Positions 26,350-36,045 of a stretch of DNA of 64,000 nucleotides are shown in pieces; within the stretch, counting starts at the first letter, position 1, and every line of letters begins with the position of its first letter. A program made the position numbers and the translations under genes. The DNA comes from CBDDKS01 sp965230335. Its GTDB lineage: Bacteria > Pseudomonadota > Gammaproteobacteria > Enterobacterales > Kangiellaceae. The notes under the pieces were generated by a model. That model saw only the letters and a list, made by a program, of their open reading frames with translations. It was not told the origin of the DNA and ran no database searches. The DNA lies in assembly GCA_965230335.1 (NCBI GenBank), contig CBDDKS010000006.1, positions 806,001-870,000 of the forward strand, read 5' to 3'.

Positions 26350-29022
26350 TTGATAGATTCTGTGCATTCCATTATTCAGTTACCGCCATTGCCTGAGTTA
26401 CCAACTGAAACGCAATGTTTTTCCACTTATCCATTGTCCTGGATACAGCCTTGCAAACATTATCTTGAGCAGGGTATGCAATCATGCACTAATGCCTTTA
26501 ATAACAAAATGGCGATTCGACATATATACCATGCACGTGCTCAATTGATTGATAAATTGTTAATCCATTTGTGGCAAATCAGTGGCAGAAGTCAGGAGCG
26601 GGCAACATTAGTTGCTGTTGGTGGTTATGGACGGGCTGAGTTAGCGCCTCAATCGGATATCGATTTATTAATCCTTATTCATCAAAAGATGACAGATGAT
26701 GAACTTTCCGCTATTCAGGCATGGATAACCTTTCTCTGGGATATCGGTCTCACTCTGGGAGAAAGTATTCGCACTCTTGAAGAATGTATTCAATTATCTG
26801 AACAAGATCTGAGTGTTATGACCAATCTGATGGAATCCAGAATGCTGATAGGTCATAAAAAACATTATGTTGCACTGTCTTCCTATATTTCTGAAAAAAC
26901 AACCTGGTCTTCTCATAAATTTTATACAGCAAAAGTGAATGAGCAACATCAACGTTATCTGAAATACAATAGCAGTTCTTATGATTTAGAGCCTAACCTT
27001 AAAACCAGCCCTGGTGGTTTAAGAGATATTCAGTTGATGGGATGGATAGCAAAACATCATTTTAAACATAACACGTTACAAGAGTTAGCACATCAAGGTG
27101 TTTTTTCTTTAAAAGAATATAAAACACTATTATCCTGCCAATATTATTTGTGGCGTATTCGTTTTGTTTTGCATAATATCACACATCGTTGTGATGACAG
27201 ATTATTATTTGAACATCAAAAAATTGTTGCAGAAAAATTAGGCTATCAAAATACATCTGAATCTTTAGCGGTTGAAAAGCTGATGAAAAAATATTTTCGC
27301 AGCGTAATTACTATCCGAAATTTAACAGAGTTATTACTTCAGGTTTTTGAAGAGTTATTTTTAGAAAAGCAACAAAATATTAAAAACATCCCTAATGAAA
27401 AAGATTTTCATCTGGTTAATGATCGTATAAGCATTATTGATAATAAAAAATTCATAGACAACCCTTCTTTATTATTAAAAATATTTATTATCTCTGCACA
27501 AACGAAAGGCCATAAGAAAATCAGTGCGCAAACACTCAGAGCCATTCGTGACAATCGACATTTAATTGATGCTAACTTTAGAAATGACCCTTTAAACAAA
27601 CAACTTTTTCTAACGTTTTTCAGTATAAAGCATCATAACAGTCATAGCTTTTTTTTAATGAAACGACATGGCATTTTGGCTGAATTTCTTCCTGCATTTA
27701 AAAATATATCAGGTCAAATGCAATTTGATATGTTCCACAGTTACACTGTAGATGAACACACTTTATTTCTCATTAAAAATCTCACTCACTTTTGTCATCA
27801 AGAAGCTCAAAATAGCCTTCCTATTTGCTATAAGATTATGCAGGATTTGGAAAAAGTGTATTTGATTTACTTTGCCGGTTTGTTTCATGATATTGCCAAA
27901 GGCCGAGGTGGAGACCATTCCACTTTAGGTGCAAAAGATGCACTTGAGTTCTGTACTAATTTAGGTTTATCGGATGATGATGCACAATTGATTGCCTGGT
28001 TAGTTGAGCATCATTTAATTATGTCAGCAACATCTCAAAGAAAAGATATATCCAACCCCAATGTTATTCAGGAATTTATCTCCGAAGTCAACTCACAGGA
28101 AAAACTTGATCTCATGTATATTTTAACTGTGGCTGATATTCAGGCAACCAGTCCAAAATTATGGAATGCCTGGAAAGACGCTCTACTAAAAGAACTCTAC
28201 ATGACTGCCTCGAATCATTTATGTGATACAAAAAATATCAGTACTCATCAGGAACTGAGTATTGACACCATAAAATCTAAAACTGAACAATTATTAAAGC
28301 AACAAAAAATAAGTATGAGTGCCACACATGCCCATTGGGATCTATTAGATGATAATTACTTTCGTTATACACCGATTGATCGTATTGTCTGGCAAACCAG
28401 CTGTGTGATTAAGCACGCTCATCCATCCAATCCTTTAGTTGAAATACGCCAGCATCGAAATGAATCAGGTACCGAAATTTTCATTTTTTCTCAAGATCAA
28501 GCTGATCTTTTTGCAACAATAACCGCAACACTCAACCAAAAACAATTAAACATTCAGATGGCAGAGCTTTTTACCAATAATAACAATTATTGTTTGGATA
28601 CTTTTATTGTTTTAGAAGAAGATGGCCGCCCCATTCGCTCGACCAAACGCACTCAAAGTATCAAAAAACGTCTACAAAAAAACTTAAAAAACATCAAAGG
28701 TTTTACCCGTCAGGTTCATCATCATGCTGCAACACGATTAAAAGAGTTTAGCGTTGAAACAAAAATCAGCTTTATCAATAACGAATTATTACGTTATACA
28801 CAGTTGGATTTAACGGTAAGGGATCAACCAGGATTACTGGCCCGAATAGGTGAAGCCTTCAAGCACTGTCAAATAAAAATTCATTCAGCCCGAATTATTA
28901 CATTGGGTGAAAAAGTCGAAGATACCTTTTTAATATCGACCTGGGATGATCGGCCTGTTTTAGATTTGGAATTGCAAGAAAAAGTGAAGCAAAGTATTAT
29001 TCAGCATCTGAGAACACCATAA
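26350..29022 (+). CDS. glnD: [Protein-PII] uridylyltransferase/uridylyl-removing enzyme
   Basis: An 890-residue bifunctional nitrogen sensor. The N-terminal nucleotidyltransferase motif is GGYGRAELAPQSDIDLL (residues about 96-112), an HD domain carries FHDIAKGRGGDH (around 514), and two C-terminal ACT domains follow (IFSQDQADLFATITA and LTVRDQPGLLARIGEAF), which bind glutamine. It reversibly uridylylates PII. The start is a TTG 17 bases after map, without a strong Shine-Dalgarno; a GTG at 26362 is possible. Confidence 0.96.
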   Translation: MIDSVHSIIQLPPLPELPTETQCFSTYPLSWIQPCKHYLEQGMQSCTNAFNNKMAIRHIYHARAQLIDKLLIHLWQISGRSQERATLVAVGGYGRAELAPQSDIDLLILIHQKMTDDELSAIQAWITFLWDIGLTLGESIRTLEECIQLSEQDLSVMTNLMESRMLIGHKKHYVALSSYISEKTTWSSHKFYTAKVNEQHQRYLKYNSSSYDLEPNLKTSPGGLRDIQLMGWIAKHHFKHNTLQELAHQGVFSLKEYKTLLSCQYYLWRIRFVLHNITHRCDDRLLFEHQKIVAEKLGYQNTSESLAVEKLMKKYFRSVITIRNLTELLLQVFEELFLEKQQNIKNIPNEKDFHLVNDRISIIDNKKFIDNPSLLLKIFIISAQTKGHKKISAQTLRAIRDNRHLIDANFRNDPLNKQLFLTFFSIKHHNSHSFFLMKRHGILAEFLPAFKNISGQMQFDMFHSYTVDEHTLFLIKNLTHFCHQEAQNSLPICYKIMQDLEKVYLIYFAGLFHDIAKGRGGDHSTLGAKDALEFCTNLGLSDDDAQLIAWLVEHHLIMSATSQRKDISNPNVIQEFISEVNSQEKLDLMYILTVADIQATSPKLWNAWKDALLKELYMTASNHLCDTKNISTHQELSIDTIKSKTEQLLKQQKISMSATHAHWDLLDDNYFRYTPIDRIVWQTSCVIKHAHPSNPLVEIRQHRNESGTEIFIFSQDQADLFATITATLNQKQLNIQMAELFTNNNNYCLDTFIVLEEDGRPIRSTKRTQSIKKRLQKNLKNIKGFTRQVHHHAATRLKEFSVETKISFINNELLRYTQLDLTVRDQPGLLARIGEAFKHCQIKIHSARIITLGEKVEDTFLISTWDDRPVLDLELQEKVKQSIIQHLRTP

Positions 29023-29120
29023 TCATTATTTTATACATTATAGTCACCGTATTTTATTGAAATACATAACCTTACGTAACCCTATCCGTTTACTGTCACT
29101 CTCGTCATTAGGAGACATTT

Positions 29121-29945
29121 ATGTCAAGTTTTGAATCTATCATCGTAGAAGCCTTTGAAAACCGCAATCAATACTCACCAACATCAACACCCGAAACCAT
29201 AAGAAATGCAGTGAATCAAACCCTAGAAAGCCTGGATAAAGGCACACTTCGCATAGCTGAGAAAAAAGACGGTCAGTGGGTCGTCAATGAATGGGCCAAA
29301 AAAGCTGTACTGCTTTCCTTCCGTATTAATGAAAATAAAAATATAGATGCTGGATTTACTCAGTTTTACGATAAAGTTGACAGTAAGTTTTCTAATTTAA
29401 GCAATGAAGCACTACAAGCAACTGGCGTCAGAGTAGTTCCTCCTGCCATGGCACGCTACGGCAGTTTTATCGCACCCAATGTAGTATTAATGCCTTCTTA
29501 CGTCAATATTGGTGCTTATGTTGATGAAGGCACAATGGTAGATACATGGGCTACCGTAGGCAGTTGTGCCCAAATCGGTAAAAATGTACATCTATCCGGC
29601 GGTGTTGGTATTGGCGGTGTTTTAGAACCTTTACAAGCCAATCCAACAATCATTGAAGACAATTGTTTTATTGGTGCCCGATCTGAAATTGTTGAAGGTG
29701 TTATTGTTGAAGAAGGCTCTGTCATTTCAATGGGTGTCTATATTGGTCAAAGCACCCGTATTTATCATAGAGAAACCGGTGAAATCATCTATGGCCGTGT
29801 TCCTGCCGGTAGTGTCGTTGTTTCTGGCAGCCTACCTTCTAAAAATGGTGACTACAGTTTATATTGTGCGGTTATTGTTAAGCAGGTCGACGAAAAAACA
29901 CGCTCTAAAACCAGCATTAATGAATTACTGCGTTTAGCAGATTAA
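29121..29945 (+). CDS. dapD: 2,3,4,5-tetrahydropyridine-2,6-dicarboxylate N-succinyltransferase
   Basis: A 274-residue left-handed beta-helix enzyme of the succinylase branch of lysine/DAP synthesis. Typical sequence: VRVVPPAMARYGSFIAPNVVLMPSYVN (in shorter parts), GSCAQIGKNVHLSGGVGIGG, and the terminal SKTSINELLR. An AGGAG Shine-Dalgarno precedes the ATG. dapE follows two genes later; the dapC aminotransferase that sometimes sits between glnD and dapD is absent. Confidence 0.97.
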   Translation: MSSFESIIVEAFENRNQYSPTSTPETIRNAVNQTLESLDKGTLRIAEKKDGQWVVNEWAKKAVLLSFRINENKNIDAGFTQFYDKVDSKFSNLSNEALQATGVRVVPPAMARYGSFIAPNVVLMPSYVNIGAYVDEGTMVDTWATVGSCAQIGKNVHLSGGVGIGGVLEPLQANPTIIEDNCFIGARSEIVEGVIVEEGSVISMGVYIGQSTRIYHRETGEIIYGRVPAGSVVVSGSLPSKNGDYSLYCAVIVKQVDEKTRSKTSINELLRLAD

Positions 29946-30031
29946 ACCCTGTTAATCACTAGGTTAAACTGCTTTAAGTCATACACTTTAAAATAGACAC
30001 TTCAAGACATAAGCTTCAAGGTATAAACAGA

Positions 30032-30376
30032 ATGACCACAACGCTCTTTGGTATTAAAAATTGTGACTCTGTAAAAAAAGCACGCAAATGGTTAGATAAT
30101 CACCAGGTTGATTATACTTTCCATGATTTCAAAACACAGGGACTGCCCTCTCAACTAATGAAAGAATGGCTTTCCCAATTATCTTTGGATGATCTCATTA
30201 ATAAACGGGGTACGACCTGGCGCCAGCTCAATGATGAGCAAAAGCAACAATTAACAACAGACAAAACATTTTCCTTAATCACAGAACACCCTACTTTGAT
30301 TAAACGCCCGGTTCTCAATGTTAACGGGCAGCTTTCTGTTGGATTTAAAAGTGATCATTATGACAATCTGTTTTAA
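30032..30376 (+). CDS. ArsC/Spx-family protein, YffB-like
   Basis: A 114-residue thioredoxin-fold protein of the ArsC/Spx superfamily. It has FGIKNCDSVKKARKWL with a single N-terminal Cys, and RPVLNVNGQLSVGF at the C-terminus. The conserved company between dapD and dapE in gammaproteobacteria marks it as the YffB orthologue, whose biochemical role is not settled. It is not a demonstrated arsenate reductase, so its distance from the arsenic island at 34-39 kb is consistent. Confidence 0.9.
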   Translation: MTTTLFGIKNCDSVKKARKWLDNHQVDYTFHDFKTQGLPSQLMKEWLSQLSLDDLINKRGTTWRQLNDEQKQQLTTDKTFSLITEHPTLIKRPVLNVNGQLSVGFKSDHYDNLF

Positions 30377-30474
30377 TGGCTCACTATCAAAAATGTTAAA
30401 AAATATCTTCCCAGATTTTTGCACCCACATTTTTTTCCACTATTATACAATTTATATCCACTAGAGTATTGGCT

Positions 30475-31623
30475 ATGAGTACATCTCAATATATCACACT
30501 TGATAGTTTAGAATTGACAAAAACGTTTATAAAGCGCCCCTCTATCACACCACAGGATCAAGGTTGCCAGCAAATATTTATCGATGCTTTATCACCTCTG
30601 GGTTTTCAATGTGAAAAAATGAATTTTTCCGATACAGAAAACCTTTGGGCGTTAAAAGGAGATCTAGAGCCCGTACTTATATTTGCAGGTCATACTGATG
30701 TCGTTCCTCCAGGCGATATTGAACAATGGAATAGTGATCCTTTTGATCCTGTTGAGAAAGACGGTCAGCTTTTTGGTCGAGGTGCCGCAGATATGAAAGC
30801 CAGTCTGGCAGCCATGATTACAGCGACACAGCGATTTGTCTCTAAACATCCCAATCATAAAGGCAGTATTGGTTTTCTCATTACCAGTGATGAAGAAGGT
30901 CCTTTTATCAATGGCACAACCAAAGTAGTTGATGAGCTCATTAAACGCAAACAACCGATTACCTATACCATTGTTGGAGAACCCTCATCATCAGAACGAC
31001 TGGGTGATGTGGTCAAAATAGGTCGACGTGGCTCATTAACTGGCTGGCTAACGATTGAAGGTATTCAAGGCCATGTCGCTTATCCACACTTGGCTTCCAA
31101 TGCTATTCATGAAGCCATCTTTGCATTATCTGAACTGGCACATAAAGAATGGGATAAAGGCAACGAACACTTTCCAGCTACCAGTTTTCAAATCACCAAT
31201 ATTAATGCTGGTGGCGGTGCGGGGAATATTATTCCTGGGAAATTGAATTTAGAATTTAACTTTCGTTACTCTACCGAACAAACCCATACCAGTTTACAAC
31301 AAACCGTCACAGATATGCTAAACAAACACCAATTGCGTTTTAAATTAAAATGGAAATTAAATGGAGAACCTTTTTTAACACCCTCAGGTGAGCTGGTCAA
31401 AGCCACTGAAAAAGCCATTGCTGATGAACTCAATATTGCCACACGCAAAGAAACATCTGGCGGCACATCGGATGGACGTTTTATTGCAAAAACAGGATCA
31501 GAAATTGTAGAACTTGGACCAATTAATGCGAGCATTCATCAAATCAATGAACATGTAAATATCGAAGATATTTTTGCATTATCCCGACTCTATGAACGTA
31601 TTATGGAAAATTTACTCTCGTGA
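30475..31623 (+). CDS. dapE: Succinyl-diaminopimelate desuccinylase
   Basis: A 382-residue M20 metallopeptidase-family enzyme hydrolysing N-succinyl-LL-DAP. Zinc motifs: FAGHTDVVPPGD, GRGAADMKAS, SDEEGPFINGT, and TSGGTSDGRF near the end, with GPINASIHQINEHV. The ATG at 30475 is preferred to the upstream TTG at 30469 because of family alignment. Its TGA stop overlaps the GTG start of the next gene by four bases. Confidence 0.97.
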   Translation: MSTSQYITLDSLELTKTFIKRPSITPQDQGCQQIFIDALSPLGFQCEKMNFSDTENLWALKGDLEPVLIFAGHTDVVPPGDIEQWNSDPFDPVEKDGQLFGRGAADMKASLAAMITATQRFVSKHPNHKGSIGFLITSDEEGPFINGTTKVVDELIKRKQPITYTIVGEPSSSERLGDVVKIGRRGSLTGWLTIEGIQGHVAYPHLASNAIHEAIFALSELAHKEWDKGNEHFPATSFQITNINAGGGAGNIIPGKLNLEFNFRYSTEQTHTSLQQTVTDMLNKHQLRFKLKWKLNGEPFLTPSGELVKATEKAIADELNIATRKETSGGTSDGRFIAKTGSEIVELGPINASIHQINEHVNIEDIFALSRLYERIMENLLS

Positions 31624-32345
31624 AAATTAACCCCAATCAATATGAACGTTTATTATTGGGGTTAGATAATCATTTTCTTACCGAGTTCCATTTTGTAAAT
31701 GACACTTTTAAACTGCATCAAAAGATCCTGCAACCATTATCACAACTATTGAATGCAGCTGAATCGGATGGGTTAAGTATTAAAATAGTGAGTGCCTGGC
31801 GCTCTCTGGAATATCAGACTCATATTTGGAACAGTAAGTGGTGTGGAGAAAAATCAGTCTTGGATCACACAGGAAAACCTATCGATATTAAACAACTCTC
31901 TAATGAAGAAGATAAAATTCGAAGCTTGTGTCATTGGAGTGCTGTTCCTGCAACAAGTCGTCACCATTGGGGAACCGAGTTAGATATTTTTTTGGAAGAA
32001 CCAATAAAAAAAGGGTATCAAATACAATTAACCCCAGAGGAATTTAGTGACGAAGGTCCCTGTGCTGCACTTAATCAATGGCTGGATAATCATTTAGAAA
32101 ACTTTGATTTTTTTAGACCTTATTCTCAAGCGCTTGGTGGTGTTTCTGTTGAACCCTGGCATATATCCTATTACCCTTTGTCCCAATCTATGCCCGAAGA
32201 ACTATTCGATATTCAAAAAAAGAAACAATTAATTTCTGAAACTTTATTATCTCATCAGATTTATGGAGCAAATACGCTTTGCAAAATGCTAGAAGATTAT
32301 CTAAAGCAATATGTTTTAAATATTAACCCACCTGAACATTTATAA
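31620..32345 (+). CDS. M15-family D-Ala-D-Ala carboxypeptidase-like protein (VanY type)
   Basis: A 241-residue metallopeptidase. The zinc-binding signature is SRHHWGTELDIF and the second His-containing motif EPWHISYYP; VSAWRSLEYQTHIW is the upstream VanY-type region. No signal peptide is seen, which is unusual for a cell-wall carboxypeptidase but known in some members of this DAP-linked group. The start is a GTG overlapping dapE, so it is translationally coupled to the DAP pathway. Substrate is probably a muropeptide; recycling in the cytoplasm is an inference. Confidence 0.85.
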   Translation: MKINPNQYERLLLGLDNHFLTEFHFVNDTFKLHQKILQPLSQLLNAAESDGLSIKIVSAWRSLEYQTHIWNSKWCGEKSVLDHTGKPIDIKQLSNEEDKIRSLCHWSAVPATSRHHWGTELDIFLEEPIKKGYQIQLTPEEFSDEGPCAALNQWLDNHLENFDFFRPYSQALGGVSVEPWHISYYPLSQSMPEELFDIQKKKQLISETLLSHQIYGANTLCKMLEDYLKQYVLNINPPEHL

Positions 32346-32393
32346 TATTGATTAGTAGAGTATTCTCCTCTTCCATTTTGAGTTAGTAACACA

Positions 32394-34016
32394 CTAACGT
32401 CTTCGTCTTCGACGCCAAACAACACGTTTCATCATTTGTGCATACTCACTATTCGATGTAGAACGAGTACTATCATCATTGTCATTCTCATTTTTCTCAT
32501 CCATCATTTTATTATGTCCATCATCCAAATGATGTGTGTGATTCACAAGTTTATCAATATAATCTGGCTGTACATTATTTTGTTGTTCGTCTATATCTGC
32601 CTCAGATTCAAAATTAAGTTCAGATATATCTGACATATCATCTGCTACATCCATTGTTTCTTCTGAAGTAAAATCATCAAAAATATCCTTGGACACATTG
32701 GTGTCACCATTTAGAGAGTGATGCGCCTCTTTTTGAGAAACTTTCTGTTCGGTTCTATCTGAAAACAAGTGTATGTTAGATGCCATATCATTTTCATCAT
32801 CTGATGGCAAAAACTCTAAATCATCTTTTTTCAACTTTGGCATATCATCTATAGCGGTTGCACTTTTATTAGCTGCCTTCTTCAATGTACCAGCAGTGTT
32901 TGAATCCAGCTTGCGATGTTCATTTGAATCCGAAGACTTTTGTAGCGGCTTTTCTTTTATCTTCGTTGTTTTTGAATGAGATAAATCAGATTTTTCTACA
33001 GAGGGCATTTCATCTATTGCGACTTTCAATGCATTCTCTGTTAACTCTGAATCTTTTATCCATTCAATACTTTCTTTGCGTTTATCTTCTTCAAAAAACT
33101 CAACATGAAGATGACTCACTGTATTCTTTGAATGGGTATCCTTTGAATGGGTATTGTTTACATTTGAATGCAAAGCTTTTTCTTTATCATTTTTAATGAT
33201 GGATGTTGGCACTTCTGAAACTTTATTTTTATCACTTGACGTTTCAGATATTCTTGATCTCTGCATTCGCTTTGTTTCATTTTTTGAAGGTTTTAATGCA
33301 GCGGTATCCTGGCTTTTCTCCACTTTCTTATCTGCTTTATCATGCTGTTTTAAAGAGACTCCACTATTTTTGTCAGAGGTGAAATCTGTATTTTCTTTCT
33401 CATACACAAATTCATGTCCAATTTGAGGAGATGCTTCAGATTGAGTGGTCAGCACTGAAGTTTCCTTAGGAATCATGGCCTGAGCTGTCTTGGATGCAGA
33501 AAGAGGTTTTATCGTTTTTTGCATTTCCAACTGGCGTTTTCTAATGGCCATCAACTCATTATGTGTATTGGCTATGACTTCATCTTGTTCGTTCATTAAC
33601 TCCATCATTAACGCATTCTTTTCACGAGCCTGTTGTGCTTCTAACTCCAACCATTTTTGAGCAAATCCACGCAGACCTTTTGAAACAGCTGCTTGGCCTT
33701 TTAATTCCCAGGCTTTACGTTCATGTGAGATCCAATGACTCATATTGGAAGGTGATTCCTTATCCTCTTCTTTTGATTTTACTATGCTTTGCTTTTTTTG
33801 TGCTTTTTTGGGTAATGTCGGTGATACTGAATGAGCACCCATTATTTTTTCTGTAGCAGCTACAGTAAAAACATTAGCCATTGGTTGCCATTTAACCAAT
33901 TTTGGATTCCATACCAACACATCAGAATAATCTTTAGCTCGAGAATGTAATTGCTCAACAGTAAAAGGCCCTTCAACCTTACCCTTACTGCTGAAATACC
34001 AATTCTTACCTGTCAT
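32394..34016 (-). CDS. GYF_2-domain protein with disordered middle and poly-Arg tail
   Basis: A 540-residue protein with three visible parts. Residues 1-50 form a GYF_2 (DUF4339) domain (WYFSSKGKVEGPF and VWNPKLVKWQPM). The middle is hydrophilic and low-complexity with internal copies, for example AIDEMPSVEKSDL and AIDDMPKLKKDDLEF, and a duplicated THSKD/THSKN from a 15-bp tandem repeat (33126-33155). The C-terminus is MMKRVVWRRRRRR. No membrane segment is seen. GYF_2 domains are implicated in protein-protein binding, but the function here is unknown. It stands alone between vanY and the MITE. Confidence 0.8.
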   Translation of the reverse strand: MTGKNWYFSSKGKVEGPFTVEQLHSRAKDYSDVLVWNPKLVKWQPMANVFTVAATEKIMGAHSVSPTLPKKAQKKQSIVKSKEEDKESPSNMSHWISHERKAWELKGQAAVSKGLRGFAQKWLELEAQQAREKNALMMELMNEQDEVIANTHNELMAIRKRQLEMQKTIKPLSASKTAQAMIPKETSVLTTQSEASPQIGHEFVYEKENTDFTSDKNSGVSLKQHDKADKKVEKSQDTAALKPSKNETKRMQRSRISETSSDKNKVSEVPTSIIKNDKEKALHSNVNNTHSKDTHSKNTVSHLHVEFFEEDKRKESIEWIKDSELTENALKVAIDEMPSVEKSDLSHSKTTKIKEKPLQKSSDSNEHRKLDSNTAGTLKKAANKSATAIDDMPKLKKDDLEFLPSDDENDMASNIHLFSDRTEQKVSQKEAHHSLNGDTNVSKDIFDDFTSEETMDVADDMSDISELNFESEADIDEQQNNVQPDYIDKLVNHTHHLDDGHNKMMDEKNENDNDDSTRSTSNSEYAQMMKRVVWRRRRRR

Positions 34017-34338
34017 GAATGGGACCCCACAATCATTATTTCAGTATCAAATCTGCGCGTATTCTAAGCTAAGCTAAGAAAACCCCACGTGAGTTAGTTC
34101 ACAAAAACAACAACTAAAAAATGCATTCGGCGATATTTTTAATCTTTTATTAACCATGCAATTTTTAATATCAACTAAATCAATAAGTTAAAATAATGAG
34201 ATTTATTATGATTTTACGTATATATCTCAGCGGTCATTATTTTTTCTTTGCGATAAATAAAAAATATGTCTACTGGACAAAGTCAGTTTCGGATTATATC
34301 GAACAAATCTTGTACTCGTCACTTTATTTTATAATAAT
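34017..34338. other. Noncoding spacer before the MITE
   Basis: AT-rich sequence with a small CTAAG tandem run at 34061-34079. A 61-codon plus-strand frame (34196-34381) runs into the MITE and is not supported as a gene, although it could be the remnant of a small gene broken by the insertion. Confidence 0.5.
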
Positions 34339-34604
34339 GGGGCTGTTACTCTTTTATAGTTTACACCTGTTAATTTTGTAAAAGCTTCAATCAAGGCACG
34401 AAGAGCGCAGTTTGGTTATTCCAAATAAGCGATAAGTAACGCAGAGGGAAGCTTTTACAGGCTTAACCCTTTGGGCTGAGTCTATTTTTTTGCCCAACTG
34501 TGTTATCAATCGTTCAAATAGAATGACTATTATTCTCTCTTTCTGCCTTGTTGGTCAAAAAAATAGCTCTCAGCAGGTTTAACCTATAAAAGAGTAACAG
34601 CCCC
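34339..34604. mobile_element. 266-bp MITE-like element with 31-bp terminal inverted repeats
   Basis: The ends (34339-34369 and 34574-34604) are inverted repeats matching at 29 of 31 bases, starting GGGGCTGTTACTCTTTTATA. A second nested inverted repeat of 12 bases lies at 34377-34388 and 34448-34459 (TGTAAAAGCTTC). Further hairpins sit between (TTTGG-TTATT-CCAAA; TTGGGC/GCCCAA; GAAT/ATTC). No transposase is encoded, so it must be mobilised in trans. No clear target-site duplication was found. Confidence 0.85.
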
Positions 34605-34687
34605 TAAATAACCCCTCATATATCAGCTAATTGATCGACTATTTTAAAAATAAACTCGAAAACTATCCTGCAATCACTTCATTTAAA

Positions 34688-34714
34688 TGACAAAAATGTC
34701 ACACTTTTATGTCA
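34688..34714. promoter_or_regulatory. TGACA/TGTCA operator-like cluster upstream of chrA
   Basis: TGACA-AAAA-TGTCA (34688-34701) is a perfect dyad, followed by another TGTCA at 34710-34714. It lies 57-84 bases upstream of the ATG at 34771, an alternative chrA start, and could bind a regulator of the chrA-gap-arsJ operon. It does not resemble the arsR promoter region at the other end of the island. Confidence 0.35.
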
Positions 34715-34797
34715 TTTTTATTTTATGATACCCAAGCCTTGTTTTTCATAGATTGTCATTTTCAAAACTAATGACAAACAGACTGCTTTTCTTATTT

Positions 34798-36015
34798 ATG
34801 ACAACAAAAAACGAAATAACACCCTGGTCTATTTTTCTTGTTTTTCTTAAATTAGGACTCACTTCTTTTGGTGGTCCCATTGCACACTTAGGCTTTTTTA
34901 GGGAAGAGTTTGTTCATCGAAAGCAATGGCTGAATGACAAAAGCTATGCTGATCTTCTTGCACTTTGCCAATGTATTCCTGGGCCAGCCAGCAGCCAGGT
35001 TGGCTTAACCATTGGTTATATTAAGGGCAATTATCTTGGCGCCCTGTCTGCCTGGCTAGGCTTTACTTTACCTTCAGCAGTCATTCTTATTTTATTTGCT
35101 CTTGGGTTATCTCAGTTTTCGGATATTTTGCCAGCTTACACACTGTATGGCTTAAAACTCGCTGCATTAGCCGTTGTTGCTCAAGCCATTATTGGTATGG
35201 CAAAACAATTTTGTCGACATCCATTATCCATAGCCATTGCACTCATTTCTTGCTGTGCCATGATTCTTTTTGTTTCTCACTGGACTCAAATAGTAATTAT
35301 TGTCATGGCCGGATTCCTTGGTTTACTATTAAAAAAGATTATTTTACCTCAGATACCATCACAAACATTTTCTCAACCACTTTCGACAAAAACATCTCAT
35401 AAAGCAGCCATTATTCTGCTGATATTATTTTTTGCTTTAATGGTTATTTTGCCTTTTCTTGCGCGTGTATCAGATGCACATGGATTAAAGATGTTTGATG
35501 CTTTCTATCGTTCTGGTGCATTGGTATTTGGTGGTGGGCACGTTGTACTTCCCTTATTAGAAACCGAAACTGTTTCAACACAATGGATAAAACCAGATAC
35601 CTTTGTTGCTGGCTATGCAGCTGCACAGGCGGTACCTGGCCCTTTATTTACTTTTGCAGGCTTTTTAGGTGCATCAATGGAGATACCCCCTAGTGGTATG
35701 GTGGGAGGTAGCATTGCTCTTATCGCTATTTTTCTTCCTTCTTTCTTACTCGTGATTGGTATTCTGCCTTATTGGGAACACCTGAGACGTAATATCACTA
35801 TGCAAACCTGTCTTTATAGTGTCAACGCTGCGGTTGTTGGTTTATTATTAGCCGTATTTTACGATCCTTTATGGGTCGAAAGTATTCATGGCGTTACCGA
35901 TATGATGTTTGCTCTATTGATTTTTTCTTTACTCTACTTTTTTAAACAACCGCCCTGGCTGATTGTCTGTGGTACAGGGTTCATCGCCGGACTTAGTTCC
36001 TTTTTCATCACATAA
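34798..36015 (+). CDS. chrA: Chromate transporter-family protein (CHR)
   Basis: A 405-residue inner-membrane protein with two CHR halves. Half 1 carries GLTSFGGPIAHLGFFREEFV and QCIPGPASSQVGL; half 2 carries SGALVFGGGHVVLPLLE and QAVPGPLFTFAGFLGA, the mirrored family motifs. ChrA exports chromate in known cases; many homologues have other anions. It precedes the arsenic pair by 30 bases on the same strand, so it may be co-transcribed. Start is uncertain: ATG at 34798 or 34771, neither with a good Shine-Dalgarno. Confidence 0.88.
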   Translation: MTTKNEITPWSIFLVFLKLGLTSFGGPIAHLGFFREEFVHRKQWLNDKSYADLLALCQCIPGPASSQVGLTIGYIKGNYLGALSAWLGFTLPSAVILILFALGLSQFSDILPAYTLYGLKLAALAVVAQAIIGMAKQFCRHPLSIAIALISCCAMILFVSHWTQIVIIVMAGFLGLLLKKIILPQIPSQTFSQPLSTKTSHKAAIILLILFFALMVILPFLARVSDAHGLKMFDAFYRSGALVFGGGHVVLPLLETETVSTQWIKPDTFVAGYAAAQAVPGPLFTFAGFLGASMEIPPSGMVGGSIALIAIFLPSFLLVIGILPYWEHLRRNITMQTCLYSVNAAVVGLLLAVFYDPLWVESIHGVTDMMFALLIFSLLYFFKQPPWLIVCGTGFIAGLSSFFIT

Positions 36016-36045
36016 CCTTTAACTGCTATTTCGAGGAAACAGATT

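Noticed and set aside
30032..30376. Arsenate reductase belonging to the arsenic island
   Set aside because: YffB subfamily in a conserved dapD-dapE context, 4 kb away; not assigned to arsenic resistance.
34196..34381. 61-codon plus-strand frame entering the MITE
   Set aside because: Extends into the MITE terminal repeat; composition is AT-driven. Possible remnant only.
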